A DNA stretch of 64,000 nucleotides from Enterobacter wuhouensis (GTDB lineage: Bacteria > Pseudomonadota > Gammaproteobacteria > Enterobacterales > Enterobacteriaceae). Positions 32,344 through 45,369 of the stretch are shown in pieces. The first letter of the stretch is position 1; each line of letters begins with the position of its first letter. Below the pieces are notes generated by a model. It was not told the DNA's origin, ran no database searches, and saw only the letters and a list, made by a program, of their open reading frames with translations. The DNA lies in the NCBI RefSeq assembly GCF_004331265.1, contig NZ_SJOO01000006.1:124001-188000 (forward strand), in the 5' to 3' direction. Position numbers and translations under genes: made by a program.

Positions 32344-34023
32344 TGGTGTTGACACCACACCGCCCGTCATCGTCTGCTGCACCTGCTGTTTATCCATATT
32401 CACCGCGTTCAGCTTACCGTTCACCGTTGGTTTCAACGGTGCGCTGGCCTGCACGCTGCCGCTGGCGGTGAGCTGAATATTGCCGTCACCCGTAATCGGC
32501 AGCGTAGGCCAGCCCCACTGCTGCACCACGTTGAGCGGTACGCCGCGCCCGTTCAGGCTCACGGTGGTCTGCCGCTGCGGAAGCTGTGAAACCGTTGCCG
32601 TGGCTTCAAGAATCCCTTTCTCGGTAAAGGCGCTCAGGTCGGTAATGTTCACCGTGGCGGCGTTGGCATTCAGCGCCAGCGACGGACGGCGCACGTCCAC
32701 GCGGTTAAAGGTGGCCGCCGCCCCGTTCAGCGTCGCGCTGCCGCCCCATACTCCCCACTGTCGGTCTTTAGCGATTTGCAGGTTTGCGCCGTAGCCGTCG
32801 AGAGACGTGATTTGCCATGGGAAGGTCGGATCGATATCGATCACCAAGTTGCGGCTGAGGCTAAATTTGTTCAGCTTAACGCTGTCCAGCCATTGCGGCA
32901 GCTGTTCCATCCACAGCGTTTTCCAGTTTTCCGGCAGGGTGTATTCCAGCCCGGCGATGGCGGCATCGTCCAGCACCAGCGCTTTGCCGTCGCGCAGCCA
33001 GTTGCCGGAGGTGCGCACCATGCCACCCTCCCAGCGGGAGGTGAGCTGGCGTAGCGCAATACCCTGCGGAGAGAATTCTGCATTCATAATCGGATCGAAC
33101 AGATGCAGCGAGCCGTAGATAAACTCGCTGGCATTCATCGACAGGCGCCCGTCCTGGCTCTGCCAGTCGCCTTTGCTCAGCGTCAGGTTACGCAGGCTTA
33201 AGTCGAGGTCGGTTACCGCCCAGTCAGGCCCCTGCAGGCGGGCGTCGGTCACTTCCAGCCGCCCAATTTGCAGGGATGGCAGGGTGGTTATAGGCGTGAA
33301 GAAATCCAGCAGCGATTTATCACTTTGCAGGCGGATCTCATTCAGGCGCATGCTGTCGATCACCCAGCTGCCGTCGGCATTACGCAGGGCGGAGCCGGTG
33401 AGCGAACCGCGCGCCATATCGGCACCGATGGTGTTCAGCACCACCTCTTTACCGTTGAGCTGGCCCTGGATCAGCACGTTGCTGGCCGGCACGCCGTTGA
33501 GGGTAAGCGAGCCTGCACTCATCTGGATCTGCGCATTCTTGCCCAGCACGTTGCCGGCCTCGGGCTGCCACGGGCTGACGCCGCCCGTCACTTTTTGCGC
33601 GCTTAAATCCCACTCGGTATTCGGGCTGTTAAACGCCATGTTGTTCAGCTGCAGGCGGTCGGCCTGGAAGGGAAGCGGCGCGGTCTGGGGGGAGAGATTC
33701 AGCGTGCCGTCGAACAGGGTGATGGTGTCCATATGCAGCGGATCGGTCACCTGGCGGCTGCTTAAACCAATATCGACTTTTTTGGCGACCAGCGTGGCCG
33801 GTTTGCCGTCGCGCCCAAAGGTGACGTTTTCAAGGATGATGTGGGAAGGCGATGAAAAGCGGTGATCCATCAGGTCGAAGCTGAGTTCGTAATCGGTGTT
33901 AACGGTTATCCAATTGCTGACCTGCGACGCGCCCCAGCGGGTCTGGAGCAGAATATAGAACGCCAGCACCACCACGAGCAGGGCGATAAGAAGATAGACA
34001 AGCAGCTTTCCAATAAATTTCAT
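32320..34023 (-). CDS. yicH: AsmA-family inner-membrane protein YicH
   Basis: 567 residues from the ATG at 34023 (an upstream in-frame ATG at 34047 is not conserved). One N-terminal transmembrane helix (about 5-27, LLVYLLIALLVVVLAFYIL) anchors a large beta-rich periplasmic part, as in AsmA-like proteins thought to help lipid traffic between membranes. E. coli YicH is of the same size. The final residues (STPPSPQPSP) are encoded by the right arm of the intergenic repeat, so the C-terminal tail has been replaced or extended by repeat sequence. Confidence 0.9.
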   Translation of the reverse strand: MKFIGKLLVYLLIALLVVVLAFYILLQTRWGASQVSNWITVNTDYELSFDLMDHRFSSPSHIILENVTFGRDGKPATLVAKKVDIGLSSRQVTDPLHMDTITLFDGTLNLSPQTAPLPFQADRLQLNNMAFNSPNTEWDLSAQKVTGGVSPWQPEAGNVLGKNAQIQMSAGSLTLNGVPASNVLIQGQLNGKEVVLNTIGADMARGSLTGSALRNADGSWVIDSMRLNEIRLQSDKSLLDFFTPITTLPSLQIGRLEVTDARLQGPDWAVTDLDLSLRNLTLSKGDWQSQDGRLSMNASEFIYGSLHLFDPIMNAEFSPQGIALRQLTSRWEGGMVRTSGNWLRDGKALVLDDAAIAGLEYTLPENWKTLWMEQLPQWLDSVKLNKFSLSRNLVIDIDPTFPWQITSLDGYGANLQIAKDRQWGVWGGSATLNGAAATFNRVDVRRPSLALNANAATVNITDLSAFTEKGILEATATVSQLPQRQTTVSLNGRGVPLNVVQQWGWPTLPITGDGNIQLTASGSVQASAPLKPTVNGKLNAVNMDKQQVQQTMTGGVVSTPPSPQPSP

Positions 34024-34107
34024 GGTCTTCCATCCCGCAAAACGCACATAAGGGAGTTATGCACGATTTATGCGCAATGCTCAAGGCGGGAATGGTGTAA
34101 TTAGATG

Positions 34108-34136
34108 TCACGGCAGGCATTGACTGCCTGCCGTGA
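34108..34136 (-). terminator. Strong hairpin downstream of xanP
   Basis: TCACGGCAGGCA (34108-34119), loop TTGAC, TGCCTGCCGTGA (34125-34136): a perfect 12-bp stem 6 bases after the xanP stop. On the minus strand it is followed by CATCTAATTACACC, with no T-run, so it is either a terminator lacking a U-tract or an mRNA-stabilising stem. Confidence 0.6.
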
Positions 34137-34142
34137 TGACGA

Positions 34143-35534
34143 TCAGTTTTTTTCAGGCGGGAAAACAAGGTTCAGCACGATGGCCGTAATACCGCCCGCA
34201 GCAATGCCGGAAGACAGCAGGTTTTTCACCCAATCTGGCGCAAACTGCAGGATTAGAGGCTGCTGGGATACGCCCAGACCGACCGCCAGCGACAGCGCGA
34301 TAATCATGATCGCGCGACGGTTCAGCGGCTCGCGGGAGACGATGCGCACGCCGGAGGCCGCGATGGTCCCGAACATCACCAGCGTCGCGCCGCCGAGCAC
34401 CGGCTCAGGAATGTGCTGCACGAAGCCGCTCACCGCCGGGAACAGGCCGAGGACAATCAGCATCAGCGCCACCACAAAGCCAACGTAACGGCTGGCAACG
34501 CCGGTCAGCTGGATCACGCCGTTGTTCTGGCCGAAGCAGGAGTTCGGGAAGGTATTGAATACCGCGGAAACAAACGAGTTCAGGCCGTTTGCCAGCACGC
34601 CGCCCTTCAGGCGCTTCATGTACAGCGGGCCAGAGACCGGCTGTTCAGAGACGTCGGACGTTGCGGTGATATCACCGATGGTTTCCAGCGAGGTGATCAT
34701 AAAGACCAGCATCAGCGGCAGCAGCAGGCCCCAGTCGATGCCCAAACCATAGTACAGCGGCGTTGGGATAGTAATCAGCGCAGCATTCGTCGGCGCGGTA
34801 TTCTCCGGCAGCATGCCCAGCGCCCAGGCCATCAGATAACCGGCCGCCATCGCGATCACCAGGGATGCTACGCGCAGGTAGGGGTTACGCTGGCGGTTAA
34901 GCAGAATGATGATCGCCAGCACCACGCCTGCCAGCAGCAGGTTTTTCGGTGCGCCAAAGGTGTGGTCGCTCATTGCCGCATACCCGCCACCGATGGAGGT
35001 AAGGCCCACCTGAATCAGCGACAGGCCGATAATCATCACCACCACGCCGGACACCAGCGGAGTGATCACGCGGCGCGCCAGGTGCAGAACGCGGGAGATC
35101 ACCATCTCCGTGCAGCTGGCCAGCATCAGCGTGCCGAACAGCGCCGCCATCATGGTCGGCACGTCCGCGCCGCCGGTTTTGAGCGCCGTGCCGCCCATGA
35201 TCAGCGGTGCCACGAAGTTAAAGCTGGTACCCTGAATCGACAGCAGTCCAGACCCCACCGGACCCCAGGCTTTAATTTGAATAATAGAAGCCACGCCGGA
35301 GGCAAAGAGAGACATGCTGATGATGTGCTGCGTGTCCTGAGCCGGTAAGCCAAGCGCCTGACAAATCAGCAGCGCGGGGGTGATCACCGCAACAAACATC
35401 GCCAGCAGGTGCTGGCAGGCGGCAAACAGCGTCTGCGGCAGCGGCGGGCGGTCTTCAAGGCGGTAAATCAATTCGCTGTTGTGCTTGTGCGCAATCGGTT
35501 GCGCATCGGCGGACTCTACGGTGTTAACGGACAT
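34143..35534 (-). CDS. xanP: Xanthine permease XanP
   Basis: 463 residues from the ATG at 35534, the start used in E. coli ([13 protein letters not shown]...). It is a nucleobase-ascorbate transporter with about 14 transmembrane segments and the family regions [40 protein letters not shown] and [20 protein letters not shown]. It takes up xanthine by proton symport. It is divergent from gltS, with 224 bases between them. Confidence 0.97.
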   Translation of the reverse strand: MSVNTVESADAQPIAHKHNSELIYRLEDRPPLPQTLFAACQHLLAMFVAVITPALLICQALGLPAQDTQHIISMSLFASGVASIIQIKAWGPVGSGLLSIQGTSFNFVAPLIMGGTALKTGGADVPTMMAALFGTLMLASCTEMVISRVLHLARRVITPLVSGVVVMIIGLSLIQVGLTSIGGGYAAMSDHTFGAPKNLLLAGVVLAIIILLNRQRNPYLRVASLVIAMAAGYLMAWALGMLPENTAPTNAALITIPTPLYYGLGIDWGLLLPLMLVFMITSLETIGDITATSDVSEQPVSGPLYMKRLKGGVLANGLNSFVSAVFNTFPNSCFGQNNGVIQLTGVASRYVGFVVALMLIVLGLFPAVSGFVQHIPEPVLGGATLVMFGTIAASGVRIVSREPLNRRAIMIIALSLAVGLGVSQQPLILQFAPDWVKNLLSSGIAAGGITAIVLNLVFPPEKN

Positions 35535-35758
35535 CTGCGGCAATCCCACGGTGGAAAAGCGGGCATTTTATCTGACCACCTGGTAAAAGCAAACGATTGC
35601 CAGCAAAAAAAGAGAAGAAAATCTGCTGGTGTGGGCGGGTTTTCTACAATGCACCCGAAAAAAAAATTACACTTTTCGCGCCGGTGTCTCATGAGGAGCG
35701 CAAGCCGGCCCAGGATAACGCCGCGTGTGCATGGAACACGCGCATAAAGGAGCCTACT

Positions 35759-36961
35759 ATGATTCATCTTGATACGTTGTCGACCCTTGTTGCCGCAACG
35801 CTGGTCTTACTGCTGGGCCGTAAGCTGGTGCACAGTGTTTCCCTTTTCAAAAAGTACACCATTCCTGAACCCGTTGCCGGCGGCCTGCTGGTGGCGCTGG
35901 CCCTGCTGGTGCTGAAAAAAAGCATGGGCTGGGAAATCGATTTTGACATGTCCCTGAAAGATCCGCTGATGCTGGCCTTCTTCGCCACCATCGGCCTGAA
36001 TGCTAACCTGGCGAGCCTGCGCGCTGGCGGAAAAGTGCTCGGCGTGTTCCTGATTGTGGTTGTTGGGCTGTTATTGATGCAAAACGCCATCGGTATCGGC
36101 ATGGCATCCCTGCTGGGGTTAGACCCGCTGATGGGGCTGCTCGCGGGGTCAATCACGCTGTCAGGCGGACACGGGACCGGGGCGGCATGGAGCAAGCTGT
36201 TTATTGAGCGCTACGGTTTTGAAAACGCAACGGAAGTGGCGATGGCCTGCGCGACCTTCGGCCTGGTGCTGGGCGGATTGATAGGGGGCCCGGTGGCGAG
36301 GTATCTGGTGAAACACTCCTCCACGCCAGACGGTCGTCCGGATGATGAGCTGGTGCCGACTGCGTTTGAGAAACCGGACGTCGGACGCACTATCACCTCT
36401 CTGGTGCTGATTGAAACCATCGCCATGATTGCCATCTGCCTGACGGTCGGCAAAGTGGTTGCGCAATGGCTGGCAGGATCGGCATTTGAGCTGCCAACGT
36501 TCGTCTGCGTGCTGTTTATCGGGGTGATCCTGAGCAACGGCCTGGCGCTGATGGGCTTCTACCGCGTGTTTGAACGTGCGGTTTCCGTACTGGGAAACGT
36601 CTGTCTGTCACTGTTCCTGGCGATGGCGTTGATGAGCCTCAAGCTGTGGGAACTGGCATCGCTGGCGCTGCCGATGGTTGCAATTCTCGCGGTGCAGACG
36701 GTGTTTATGGCGCTGTACGCGATTTTTGTCACCTGGCGCATGATGGGCAAAAACTACGATGCGGCGGTGCTGGCGGCAGGCCACTGCGGGTTCGGTCTGG
36801 GGGCAACGCCAACGGCCATCGCGAACATGCAGGCGATCACTGAACGCTTTGGGCCTTCTCATATGGCGTTTCTGGTGGTTCCGATGGTCGGGGCGTTCTT
36901 CATTGATATCGTCAACGCGCTGGTGATCAAGCTGTACCTGATGCTGCCGATATTTGCCTGA
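35759..36961 (+). CDS. gltS: Sodium/glutamate symporter GltS
   Basis: 400 residues from the ATG at 35759 (AAAGGAG upstream); E. coli GltS has 401. Ten or more transmembrane helices; two pseudo-repeats each carry the glycine-rich motif (SITLSGGHGTGAAW and AAGHCGFGLGATPTAIANM). It imports glutamate with Na+. The stop lies 2 bases before the end of the convergent recG. Confidence 0.97.
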   Translation: MIHLDTLSTLVAATLVLLLGRKLVHSVSLFKKYTIPEPVAGGLLVALALLVLKKSMGWEIDFDMSLKDPLMLAFFATIGLNANLASLRAGGKVLGVFLIVVVGLLLMQNAIGIGMASLLGLDPLMGLLAGSITLSGGHGTGAAWSKLFIERYGFENATEVAMACATFGLVLGGLIGGPVARYLVKHSSTPDGRPDDELVPTAFEKPDVGRTITSLVLIETIAMIAICLTVGKVVAQWLAGSAFELPTFVCVLFIGVILSNGLALMGFYRVFERAVSVLGNVCLSLFLAMALMSLKLWELASLALPMVAILAVQTVFMALYAIFVTWRMMGKNYDAAVLAAGHCGFGLGATPTAIANMQAITERFGPSHMAFLVVPMVGAFFIDIVNALVIKLYLMLPIFA

Positions 36962-36963
36962 AA

Positions 36964-39045
36964 TCAGGCGTTGGAATAGCGCTCTGTTTCCGGCATCCAG
37001 CGCTCAATTAACGCTGCCGCCTGCTCGGGGTAGCGTTCATGGATATGGCGCGCAAGGCGTTGAACTTCGGGGATCATGGCCTGATCGCGCAGTAAATCTG
37101 CCACTTTAAATTCCGCGTTACCCGTCTGGCGCGTGCCGAGCAGTTCGCCGGGGCCACGGATCTCCAGATCTTTTTGCGCAATCACAAAACCGTCGTTGCT
37201 GTCGCGCAGCACCTGCAAACGCATCTGCGCGGTTTTCGACAGCGGAGCTTTGTAGAGCAGCACACAGTGGGAGGCTACCGCGCCGCGGCCCACGCGCCCG
37301 CGAAGCTGGTGGAGCTGCGCCAGGCCCAGACGTTCCGGGTTTTCAATGATCATCAGGCTGGAATTCGGTACATCCACACCCACTTCGATAACCGTGGTGG
37401 CAATCAGCAAATGCAAATCACCCTGCTTGAATGACTGCATTACCGCCTGTTTCTCGGCGGGCTTCATTCGCCCGTGCACCAGGCCAACGTTCAGTTCCGG
37501 CAGCGCCAGCTTTAGCTCTTCCCACGTTGCTTCAGCGGCCTGCGCTTCCAGCAGCTCGGACTCTTCAATCAACGTACACACCCAATATGCCTGTCGTCCT
37601 TCGTGGGTGCAGGCGTTGCGCACGCGTTCGATGATCTCGCTGCGCCGCGTATCCGGAATGGCAACGGTGGTGACCGGCGTGCGGCCAGGCGGAAGTTCGT
37701 CGATGGTGGAGGTATCCAGATCGGCGTAGGCGGTCATCGCCAGGGTGCGCGGGATAGGCGTGGCGGTCATGATCAGCTGGTGCGGGTGGAAGCCCTGCTG
37801 CAGCCCTTTTTCCCACAATGCCAGACGCTGATGCACGCCAAAGCGGTGCTGTTCATCGATGATCACCAGCGCGAGGCCGTTAAACTGCACCTGCTCCTGG
37901 AAGATGGCGTGGGTGCCGACAATCATCTGCACTTGGCCACTGGCGATAGCGTCCTGTTGCGCAAGCCGCGCTTTGCCTTTTTGCTTCCCGGCAAGCCAGC
38001 CCACTTCAATCCCTAGCGGCGCAAACCAGGCGCGGAAATTGTTGGCGTGCTGCTCGGCCAGCAGCTCGGTCGGCGCCATTAGCGCCACCTGTCTGCCGTG
38101 GGCAATCGCGCGCAGGGCGGCCAGCGCGGCAACCAGCGTTTTACCGGACCCGACGTCGCCCTGCACCAGGCGCATCATCGGCACGTCGAGCGCCATATCG
38201 CGTTCGATTTCGGCGGTGACGCGCGCCTGCGCGCCGGTGGGTTTAAACGGCAGAGAGGCCAGCAGCTTATCCTTGAGCTCATCACGCGGGCTTAGCGGCT
38301 GGGCATGGAAACGCTGTGCGCCCGCGCGAAGCGCCAGCATGCTCAGGTTATGTGCCAGTAATTCCTCAAGGATAAGACGCCGTTGGGCGGGGTGTTTACC
38401 GGTCTCTAAGTCGCTGAGCTGCAGGGACGGCGGGGGGCGATGCAGGGTGCGCAGCGCCTCCGGCAGGCTCATCATACCCTGCGCCAGTTCGGGCGGTAGC
38501 AGTTCGGTTATGGCGCAGGTATCGAGCAGCTCCAGCGCCTGATCGGTGAGCTTACGCAGCGTCGCCTGCTTGATGCCTTCGGTCGTCGGATAAACCGGGG
38601 TCAACGTCTCCTGGAGTTCCGGCATGCTGAGATCGCCCTGCACGCGGTACTCCGGGTGGATCATCTCTGCGCCGTATTTCCCGCGTTTGGCTTCCCCGTA
38701 GGCAAGCACGCGTCGGCCCGTCGCCAGGCTGTTTTTCATCGCTGCGCTGAAGTTGAAAAAGCGCAGGGTGAGAATGCCGGTGCCATCGCTGATTTGGCAG
38801 GTCATCATCCGGCGTCCGCCAAAGGTGATGTTGCAGTTCAGTACTTCGCCTTCAACGGTGGCGTAGATCGCGGGAAGGAGATCGCCAATCTTATACAGCT
38901 GGGTGCGGTCTTCGTAACGAAGGGGGAGGTGAAGCAGGAGATCCTGCACGGTGTGCAGGCCAATTTTCGCCAGCTTGCTGCTTTGCGCCGCGCCCACGCC
39001 CGTAAGCGTATTGAGCGGAATGGCATCCAGCAGGCGGCCTTTCAT
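36964..39045 (-). CDS. recG: ATP-dependent DNA helicase RecG
   Basis: 693 residues from the ATG at 39045, the same length as E. coli RecG. An N-terminal wedge/OB domain (about 50-150) precedes the helicase core: Walker A QGDVGSGKTLVA, DEQH box (VIIDEQHRFG), TATPIPRTL, and C-terminal QLRGRVGRG. It remodels stalled forks and branched DNA. It follows trmH at 2 bases and ends the gmk-rpoZ-spoT-trmH-recG cluster. Confidence 0.98.
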   Translation of the reverse strand: MKGRLLDAIPLNTLTGVGAAQSSKLAKIGLHTVQDLLLHLPLRYEDRTQLYKIGDLLPAIYATVEGEVLNCNITFGGRRMMTCQISDGTGILTLRFFNFSAAMKNSLATGRRVLAYGEAKRGKYGAEMIHPEYRVQGDLSMPELQETLTPVYPTTEGIKQATLRKLTDQALELLDTCAITELLPPELAQGMMSLPEALRTLHRPPPSLQLSDLETGKHPAQRRLILEELLAHNLSMLALRAGAQRFHAQPLSPRDELKDKLLASLPFKPTGAQARVTAEIERDMALDVPMMRLVQGDVGSGKTLVAALAALRAIAHGRQVALMAPTELLAEQHANNFRAWFAPLGIEVGWLAGKQKGKARLAQQDAIASGQVQMIVGTHAIFQEQVQFNGLALVIIDEQHRFGVHQRLALWEKGLQQGFHPHQLIMTATPIPRTLAMTAYADLDTSTIDELPPGRTPVTTVAIPDTRRSEIIERVRNACTHEGRQAYWVCTLIEESELLEAQAAEATWEELKLALPELNVGLVHGRMKPAEKQAVMQSFKQGDLHLLIATTVIEVGVDVPNSSLMIIENPERLGLAQLHQLRGRVGRGAVASHCVLLYKAPLSKTAQMRLQVLRDSNDGFVIAQKDLEIRGPGELLGTRQTGNAEFKVADLLRDQAMIPEVQRLARHIHERYPEQAAALIERWMPETERYSNA

Positions 39046-39047
39046 GG

Positions 39048-39737
39048 TTACCCTGCGTACTGCATTGTGGACCACCACTCGGCGTCGGCTTCAATTTCGC
39101 CCTGCGCGTTAACGTGGGGGTAAGGCAATTTTTTCTGCTTCGCAACGCGCGCAAGTACCGGATAACCCCCTTCAAACAGCAGTCGCTGCTGTTCCTCCTC
39201 CGGGAGCATACTGTTACTGCGCATATACATGCCTGCGTTTTGCCGCTGGCGCTGCGCTTCGTACAGAATGAGCGCGGAGGCAACAGACACATTCAAGGAC
39301 TGCACCATGCCGGTCATCGGGATGATGATATCCCGATCCGCCAGATCCAGCGCTTCCTGAGAGATCCCCGTTTTCTCCTGCCCCATCAAAATGCAGGTCG
39401 GAAGAGTGTAGTCGATCTCGCGGAAATCTACGGCTTTATCGGAGAGGTGGGTCGCAAGGATCTGCATACCGCGCGCTTTCAGGTGCGATACGGCTTCGCC
39501 AATGGTTTGATGATTTTTGACGGATACCCAGCTGTTACTGCCTGCTGCTGCAGAAACCATGTTGCGCATGCGGTTGCCTGGCCAGACGGCGTGCACTTCA
39601 TGCACGCCTACGGCGTCAGCGGTACGGACAATAGCAGCGACGTTATGCGGTTTATGAACCTGCTCCATGCAGACCGTCAGGTCAGGCTGACGCCTGGCCA
39701 GCATCTCGCATATCCGTGCATAACGTTGTGAGTTCAT
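39048..39737 (-). CDS. trmH: tRNA (guanosine-18-2'-O)-methyltransferase TrmH
   Basis: 229 residues, as in E. coli. SPOUT-fold motifs: NVAAIVRTADAVGVHEVHAV (motif 1), LMGQEKTGIS (motif 2) and IPMTGMVQSLNVSVASALIL (motif 3, forming the knot). It methylates G18 in the D-loop of tRNAs using S-adenosylmethionine. It starts 4 bases after spoT. Confidence 0.97.
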   Translation of the reverse strand: MNSQRYARICEMLARRQPDLTVCMEQVHKPHNVAAIVRTADAVGVHEVHAVWPGNRMRNMVSAAAGSNSWVSVKNHQTIGEAVSHLKARGMQILATHLSDKAVDFREIDYTLPTCILMGQEKTGISQEALDLADRDIIIPMTGMVQSLNVSVASALILYEAQRQRQNAGMYMRSNSMLPEEEQQRLLFEGGYPVLARVAKQKKLPYPHVNAQGEIEADAEWWSTMQYAG

Positions 39738-39741
39738 AAAA

Positions 39742-41856
39742 CTAGTTTCGGTTACGCGTGACTTTAATGACGTCCGGCATCACGCGGATTTTGCGCATAA
39801 TGTTCGCCAGATGCACACGGTCACGGGCGGTCAGACGGATAAAGGCGCTGTACACGCGGCCATCTTTCTCTTCCGTATTCAGGCTTTGAATATTGGAAGA
39901 GGCCGTGTTGATCGCTGCCGTCAGGTTTGCCAGGGCACCCTGGTGATTAAACATATCCACCTTAATTTCGGTGATGAACTCCTGCGCCGTCTCTTTATCC
40001 CACTCAACCGCCATGAATTTTTCCGCTTCTTTTTGATAGCCGCGGATGTTACGACAGGATTCATGGTGGATAACCAGCCCTTTACCCGGGCTGACGTGGG
40101 CGATAATCGGATCGCCAGGAATAGGACGACAGCATTTTGCGAAGGTGATAAGCACCCCGTCCGCGCCTTTAATCGGCAGGTGGCCGTGGCTTTGTGTCGT
40201 TGACGGAACCGCAGGGGTATCGCCCTGCTGCAGGTTCTTCGCAACGACCACGCTCATGGCGTTACCGAGGCCGATCTCTGCCAGCAGATCGTCCAGCGAG
40301 GCGAGCTTCATGCGCTCCAGCTCATGCTGGATATTCTCTGGCGGGATTTCAGCCAGCTTACGGCTTCCGCCTAACGCATGGTTGAGCAGGCGACGACCCA
40401 GGCTGACGGAGTCATCGCGCTTGAGGTTTTTCAGCAGCTGACGGATTTTCGCGCGCGCCTTGGAGCTCACGACAAAGTTCAGCCACGCCGCATTCGGACG
40501 TGCGCCCGGCGCGGTAATAATTTCCACCGTTTGGCCGCTGGAAAGGGGCTGTGACAGCGGGTAAGGCTGTCTGTCGACGCGCGCGCCGACGCAGGCGTGA
40601 CCGATATCGGTATGCACGGCGTAAGCGAAGTCGACCGGTGTTGCACCAGCAGGCAGCTCGACAATGCGCCCCTCTGGTGTGAAAACGTAAATCTCATCCG
40701 GGAAGAGATCGGATTTGACGCTCTCGATAAATTCAAATGAGCTACCCGCACTTTGCTGCAGCTCCAGCAGGCTCTGCATCCAGCGCTGGGCGCGGATTTG
40801 TGCGGTTGTGCTGCTTTCGCCACCGTGCTCTTTATAGGCCCAGTGTGCGGCTACACCCATCTCTGCCATCTGGTCCATGTCTTCGGTGCGGATCTGCACT
40901 TCTACAGGCACGCCGTGCGGACCGATCATCGAGGTGTGCAAAGATTGATAGCCGTTCGCTTTTGGAATGGCGATGTAATCTTTCATGCGCCCCGGACGCG
41001 GTTTGTAGAGGCTGTGCATCTGCCCCAGCACGCGATAACAGGTGTCTGAATCGTGGACGATGACGCGGAAGGCGTAGATATCCATGATCGAGTGAAAACG
41101 CTGCTCTTTGAGCACCATTTTGCAGTAGATGGAGTACAAATGCTTTTCGCGACCGCTGACGCGGCACGGAATTCCCGCTTCCTGTAAACGCCCTTCAATT
41201 TCAGAGAGGATCTTTTGAATCATCTCTTTACGGTTACCGCGTGCGGCTTTAACCACCTCTTTGATCACGCGGTAGCGGTTAGGATACAGCGCTTCAAAAC
41301 CCAGCTCTTCCAGCTCGGTTTTAATGTGATGAATACCTAAACGGTGCGCCAGCGGGCTGTAGATTTCGAGGGTTTCACGGGCAATGCGGCGACGTTTATC
41401 CGGGCGAAGCGAGCCCAGCGTGCGCATGTTGTGGGTACGGTCAGCGAGTTTGATGAGAATGACGCGGATATCCTGCACCATCGCCATAATCATCTTGCGG
41501 AAGTTTTCGGCTTGCGCCTCTTTCTTATCGCGGAAATTCAGCTTATCAAGCTTAGACACCCCTTCCACCAGTTCGGCAACGCTTTTGCCAAACAGCTGTT
41601 CCATATCCTGGTAGGTGGCGGGGGTATCTTCAATCACGTCATGCAGCAGGGCGGCCATTAGCGTTTCGTGGTCGAGTTTCATCTCGGCCAGAATGCAGGC
41701 TACCGCAACCGGGTGCGTGATATAGGGTTCACCGCTTGAACGTGTCTGGCCCTCGTGAGCGTCACGTGCAACGAGATACGCCTGCTGAAGACGCTTAATC
41801 TGGTCTTCAGGCAGGTAGGTTTGAATCAGTTGATTCAGGCTTTCAAACAGATACAA
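39742..41856 (-). CDS. spoT: Bifunctional (p)ppGpp synthetase/hydrolase SpoT
   Basis: 704 residues (E. coli 702), very close to the E. coli sequence. HD hydrolase domain (HD in LLHDVIEDT), synthetase domain (about 240-350, KANGYQSLHTSMIGPHG), TGS domain (IYVFTPEGRIVELPAGATPV), zinc-finger/helical part with FAKCCRPIPGDPI, and a C-terminal ACT domain. SpoT degrades and, in starvation, makes (p)ppGpp. It follows rpoZ at 19 bases. Confidence 0.98.
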   Translation of the reverse strand: MYLFESLNQLIQTYLPEDQIKRLQQAYLVARDAHEGQTRSSGEPYITHPVAVACILAEMKLDHETLMAALLHDVIEDTPATYQDMEQLFGKSVAELVEGVSKLDKLNFRDKKEAQAENFRKMIMAMVQDIRVILIKLADRTHNMRTLGSLRPDKRRRIARETLEIYSPLAHRLGIHHIKTELEELGFEALYPNRYRVIKEVVKAARGNRKEMIQKILSEIEGRLQEAGIPCRVSGREKHLYSIYCKMVLKEQRFHSIMDIYAFRVIVHDSDTCYRVLGQMHSLYKPRPGRMKDYIAIPKANGYQSLHTSMIGPHGVPVEVQIRTEDMDQMAEMGVAAHWAYKEHGGESSTTAQIRAQRWMQSLLELQQSAGSSFEFIESVKSDLFPDEIYVFTPEGRIVELPAGATPVDFAYAVHTDIGHACVGARVDRQPYPLSQPLSSGQTVEIITAPGARPNAAWLNFVVSSKARAKIRQLLKNLKRDDSVSLGRRLLNHALGGSRKLAEIPPENIQHELERMKLASLDDLLAEIGLGNAMSVVVAKNLQQGDTPAVPSTTQSHGHLPIKGADGVLITFAKCCRPIPGDPIIAHVSPGKGLVIHHESCRNIRGYQKEAEKFMAVEWDKETAQEFITEIKVDMFNHQGALANLTAAINTASSNIQSLNTEEKDGRVYSAFIRLTARDRVHLANIMRKIRVMPDVIKVTRNRN

Positions 41857-41875
41857 GGGCGACCCGCAGGTTTAA

Positions 41876-42151
41876 TTAACGACGACCTTCAGCAATGGCG
41901 GTTACGGCCTGCAGTTCTGCGGCTTCCTGCTCTTGCTGCTCCTGGCGCTCACGCACGTCGAGGATCTGGTTGTTGATCAGACCTTCTTCGATTTCGCGAA
42001 GTGCAATAACGGTGGTTTTATCGTTTTCTTCCGGTACCAGCGGATCTTTGCCGCCTACCTGCATCTGACGAGCGCGACGCGCGGCGACCAGCACCAGGTC
42101 AAAACGGTTACCAATTTTCTCTACAGCGTCCTGAACAGTTACGCGTGCCAT
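41876..42151 (-). CDS. rpoZ: RNA polymerase omega subunit
   Basis: 91 residues, identical in length to E. coli omega. It starts [20 protein letters not shown] and has the core [11 protein letters not shown] and [13 protein letters not shown]. It helps assemble beta' and forms part of the ppGpp site 1. It lies 54 bases after gmk and before spoT. Confidence 0.98.
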
Positions 42152-42205
42152 ACTTAAAATGCTCCACAGGTGAAGAAATGACTGGGCATGATACTGAAAG
42201 TGGGT

Positions 42206-42847
<642 letters not shown>

Positions 42848-42875
42848 TTAACGAAGAAGTCCTACATACGGGCTT

Positions 42876-42881
42876 ATTATA
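42876..42881 (-). promoter_or_regulatory. Likely -10 box of the gmk operon
   Basis: On the minus strand TATAAT appears 46 bases upstream of the gmk start. The -35 region at the right distance is poor (CTACGT). The gap up to ligB (43081) otherwise shows a strong GGAGGGG ribosome-binding site for ligB and nothing else I can name. Confidence 0.5.
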
Positions 42882-43014
42882 CACGTCGGCGCACCGTGAC
42901 GTAGCCTTTGTCACACTTTTTCCCCTGGATTATTGAATTTTGCGTGCCGTTTTCAGGTTTTATGTGGGGTTTTCAGCAACAAAAAGAAACGCTGGATAGC
43001 ACCTCGCATTGTGA

Positions 43015-44751
<1,737 letters not shown>

Positions 44752-45369
44752 TTAGTGTGCGTTGTGCTTGTAGTGGAATACCGGTAACCCAAGCTTCAGG
44801 CGCAGCGCCAGCATACGAGCCGTAAAGCCGAACAGAAGCGTGGAGATGACCACAACATCGTGGTTAGAAACATAATGCTGAAGGGCTACATAGAGCACCG
44901 CGGCGGCAAAAGAGATGCCGGCATACAGCTCTTTCTGGAACACCAGAGGAATGCGTTTGCAGAACATATCGCGCAGGACGCCGCCAAATACACCTGTTAT
45001 TACGGCGGCAATGGTAGCAATAACCGGGCCTTCACCCATATCGAGGGCAATCTGGGCACCGATTATCGAAAAAACGATCAGTCCGAGTGCATCAAGCACC
45101 AGGAACAGGCGGCGCAGGTGGGGCATCACGGGAGCCACTATGGTCGTTAATACGGCAGCCGTTGCGACGATAATGACGTATTCAGGGTTTTTAACCCAAC
45201 CGAGCGGATAATGACCGAGCAGAATATCACGCACGGAACCGCCGCCCAGCGCGGTGGCGGTAGCAATGATGATTACGCCGAAGGTGTCCATACGGCGACG
45301 TCCGGCAGCGAGTGCGCCGGTCATGGCTTCTGCGGTGATGCCAATAAGATAAAGAATATGAAGCAGCAT
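44752..45369 (-). CDS. yicG: TRIC-family (UPF0126) membrane protein YicG
   Basis: 205 residues, the E. coli length, with seven hydrophobic segments in two repeats. Motifs [14 protein letters not shown] and [16 protein letters not shown] are the glycine-rich kinks of TRIC-type cation channels. Function in enterobacteria is unproven. In E. coli dinD lies between yicG and yicC; here the 207-base gap holds no gene. Confidence 0.95.
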   Translation of the reverse strand: MLLHILYLIGITAEAMTGALAAGRRRMDTFGVIIIATATALGGGSVRDILLGHYPLGWVKNPEYVIIVATAAVLTTIVAPVMPHLRRLFLVLDALGLIVFSIIGAQIALDMGEGPVIATIAAVITGVFGGVLRDMFCKRIPLVFQKELYAGISFAAAVLYVALQHYVSNHDVVVISTLLFGFTARMLALRLKLGLPVFHYKHNAH

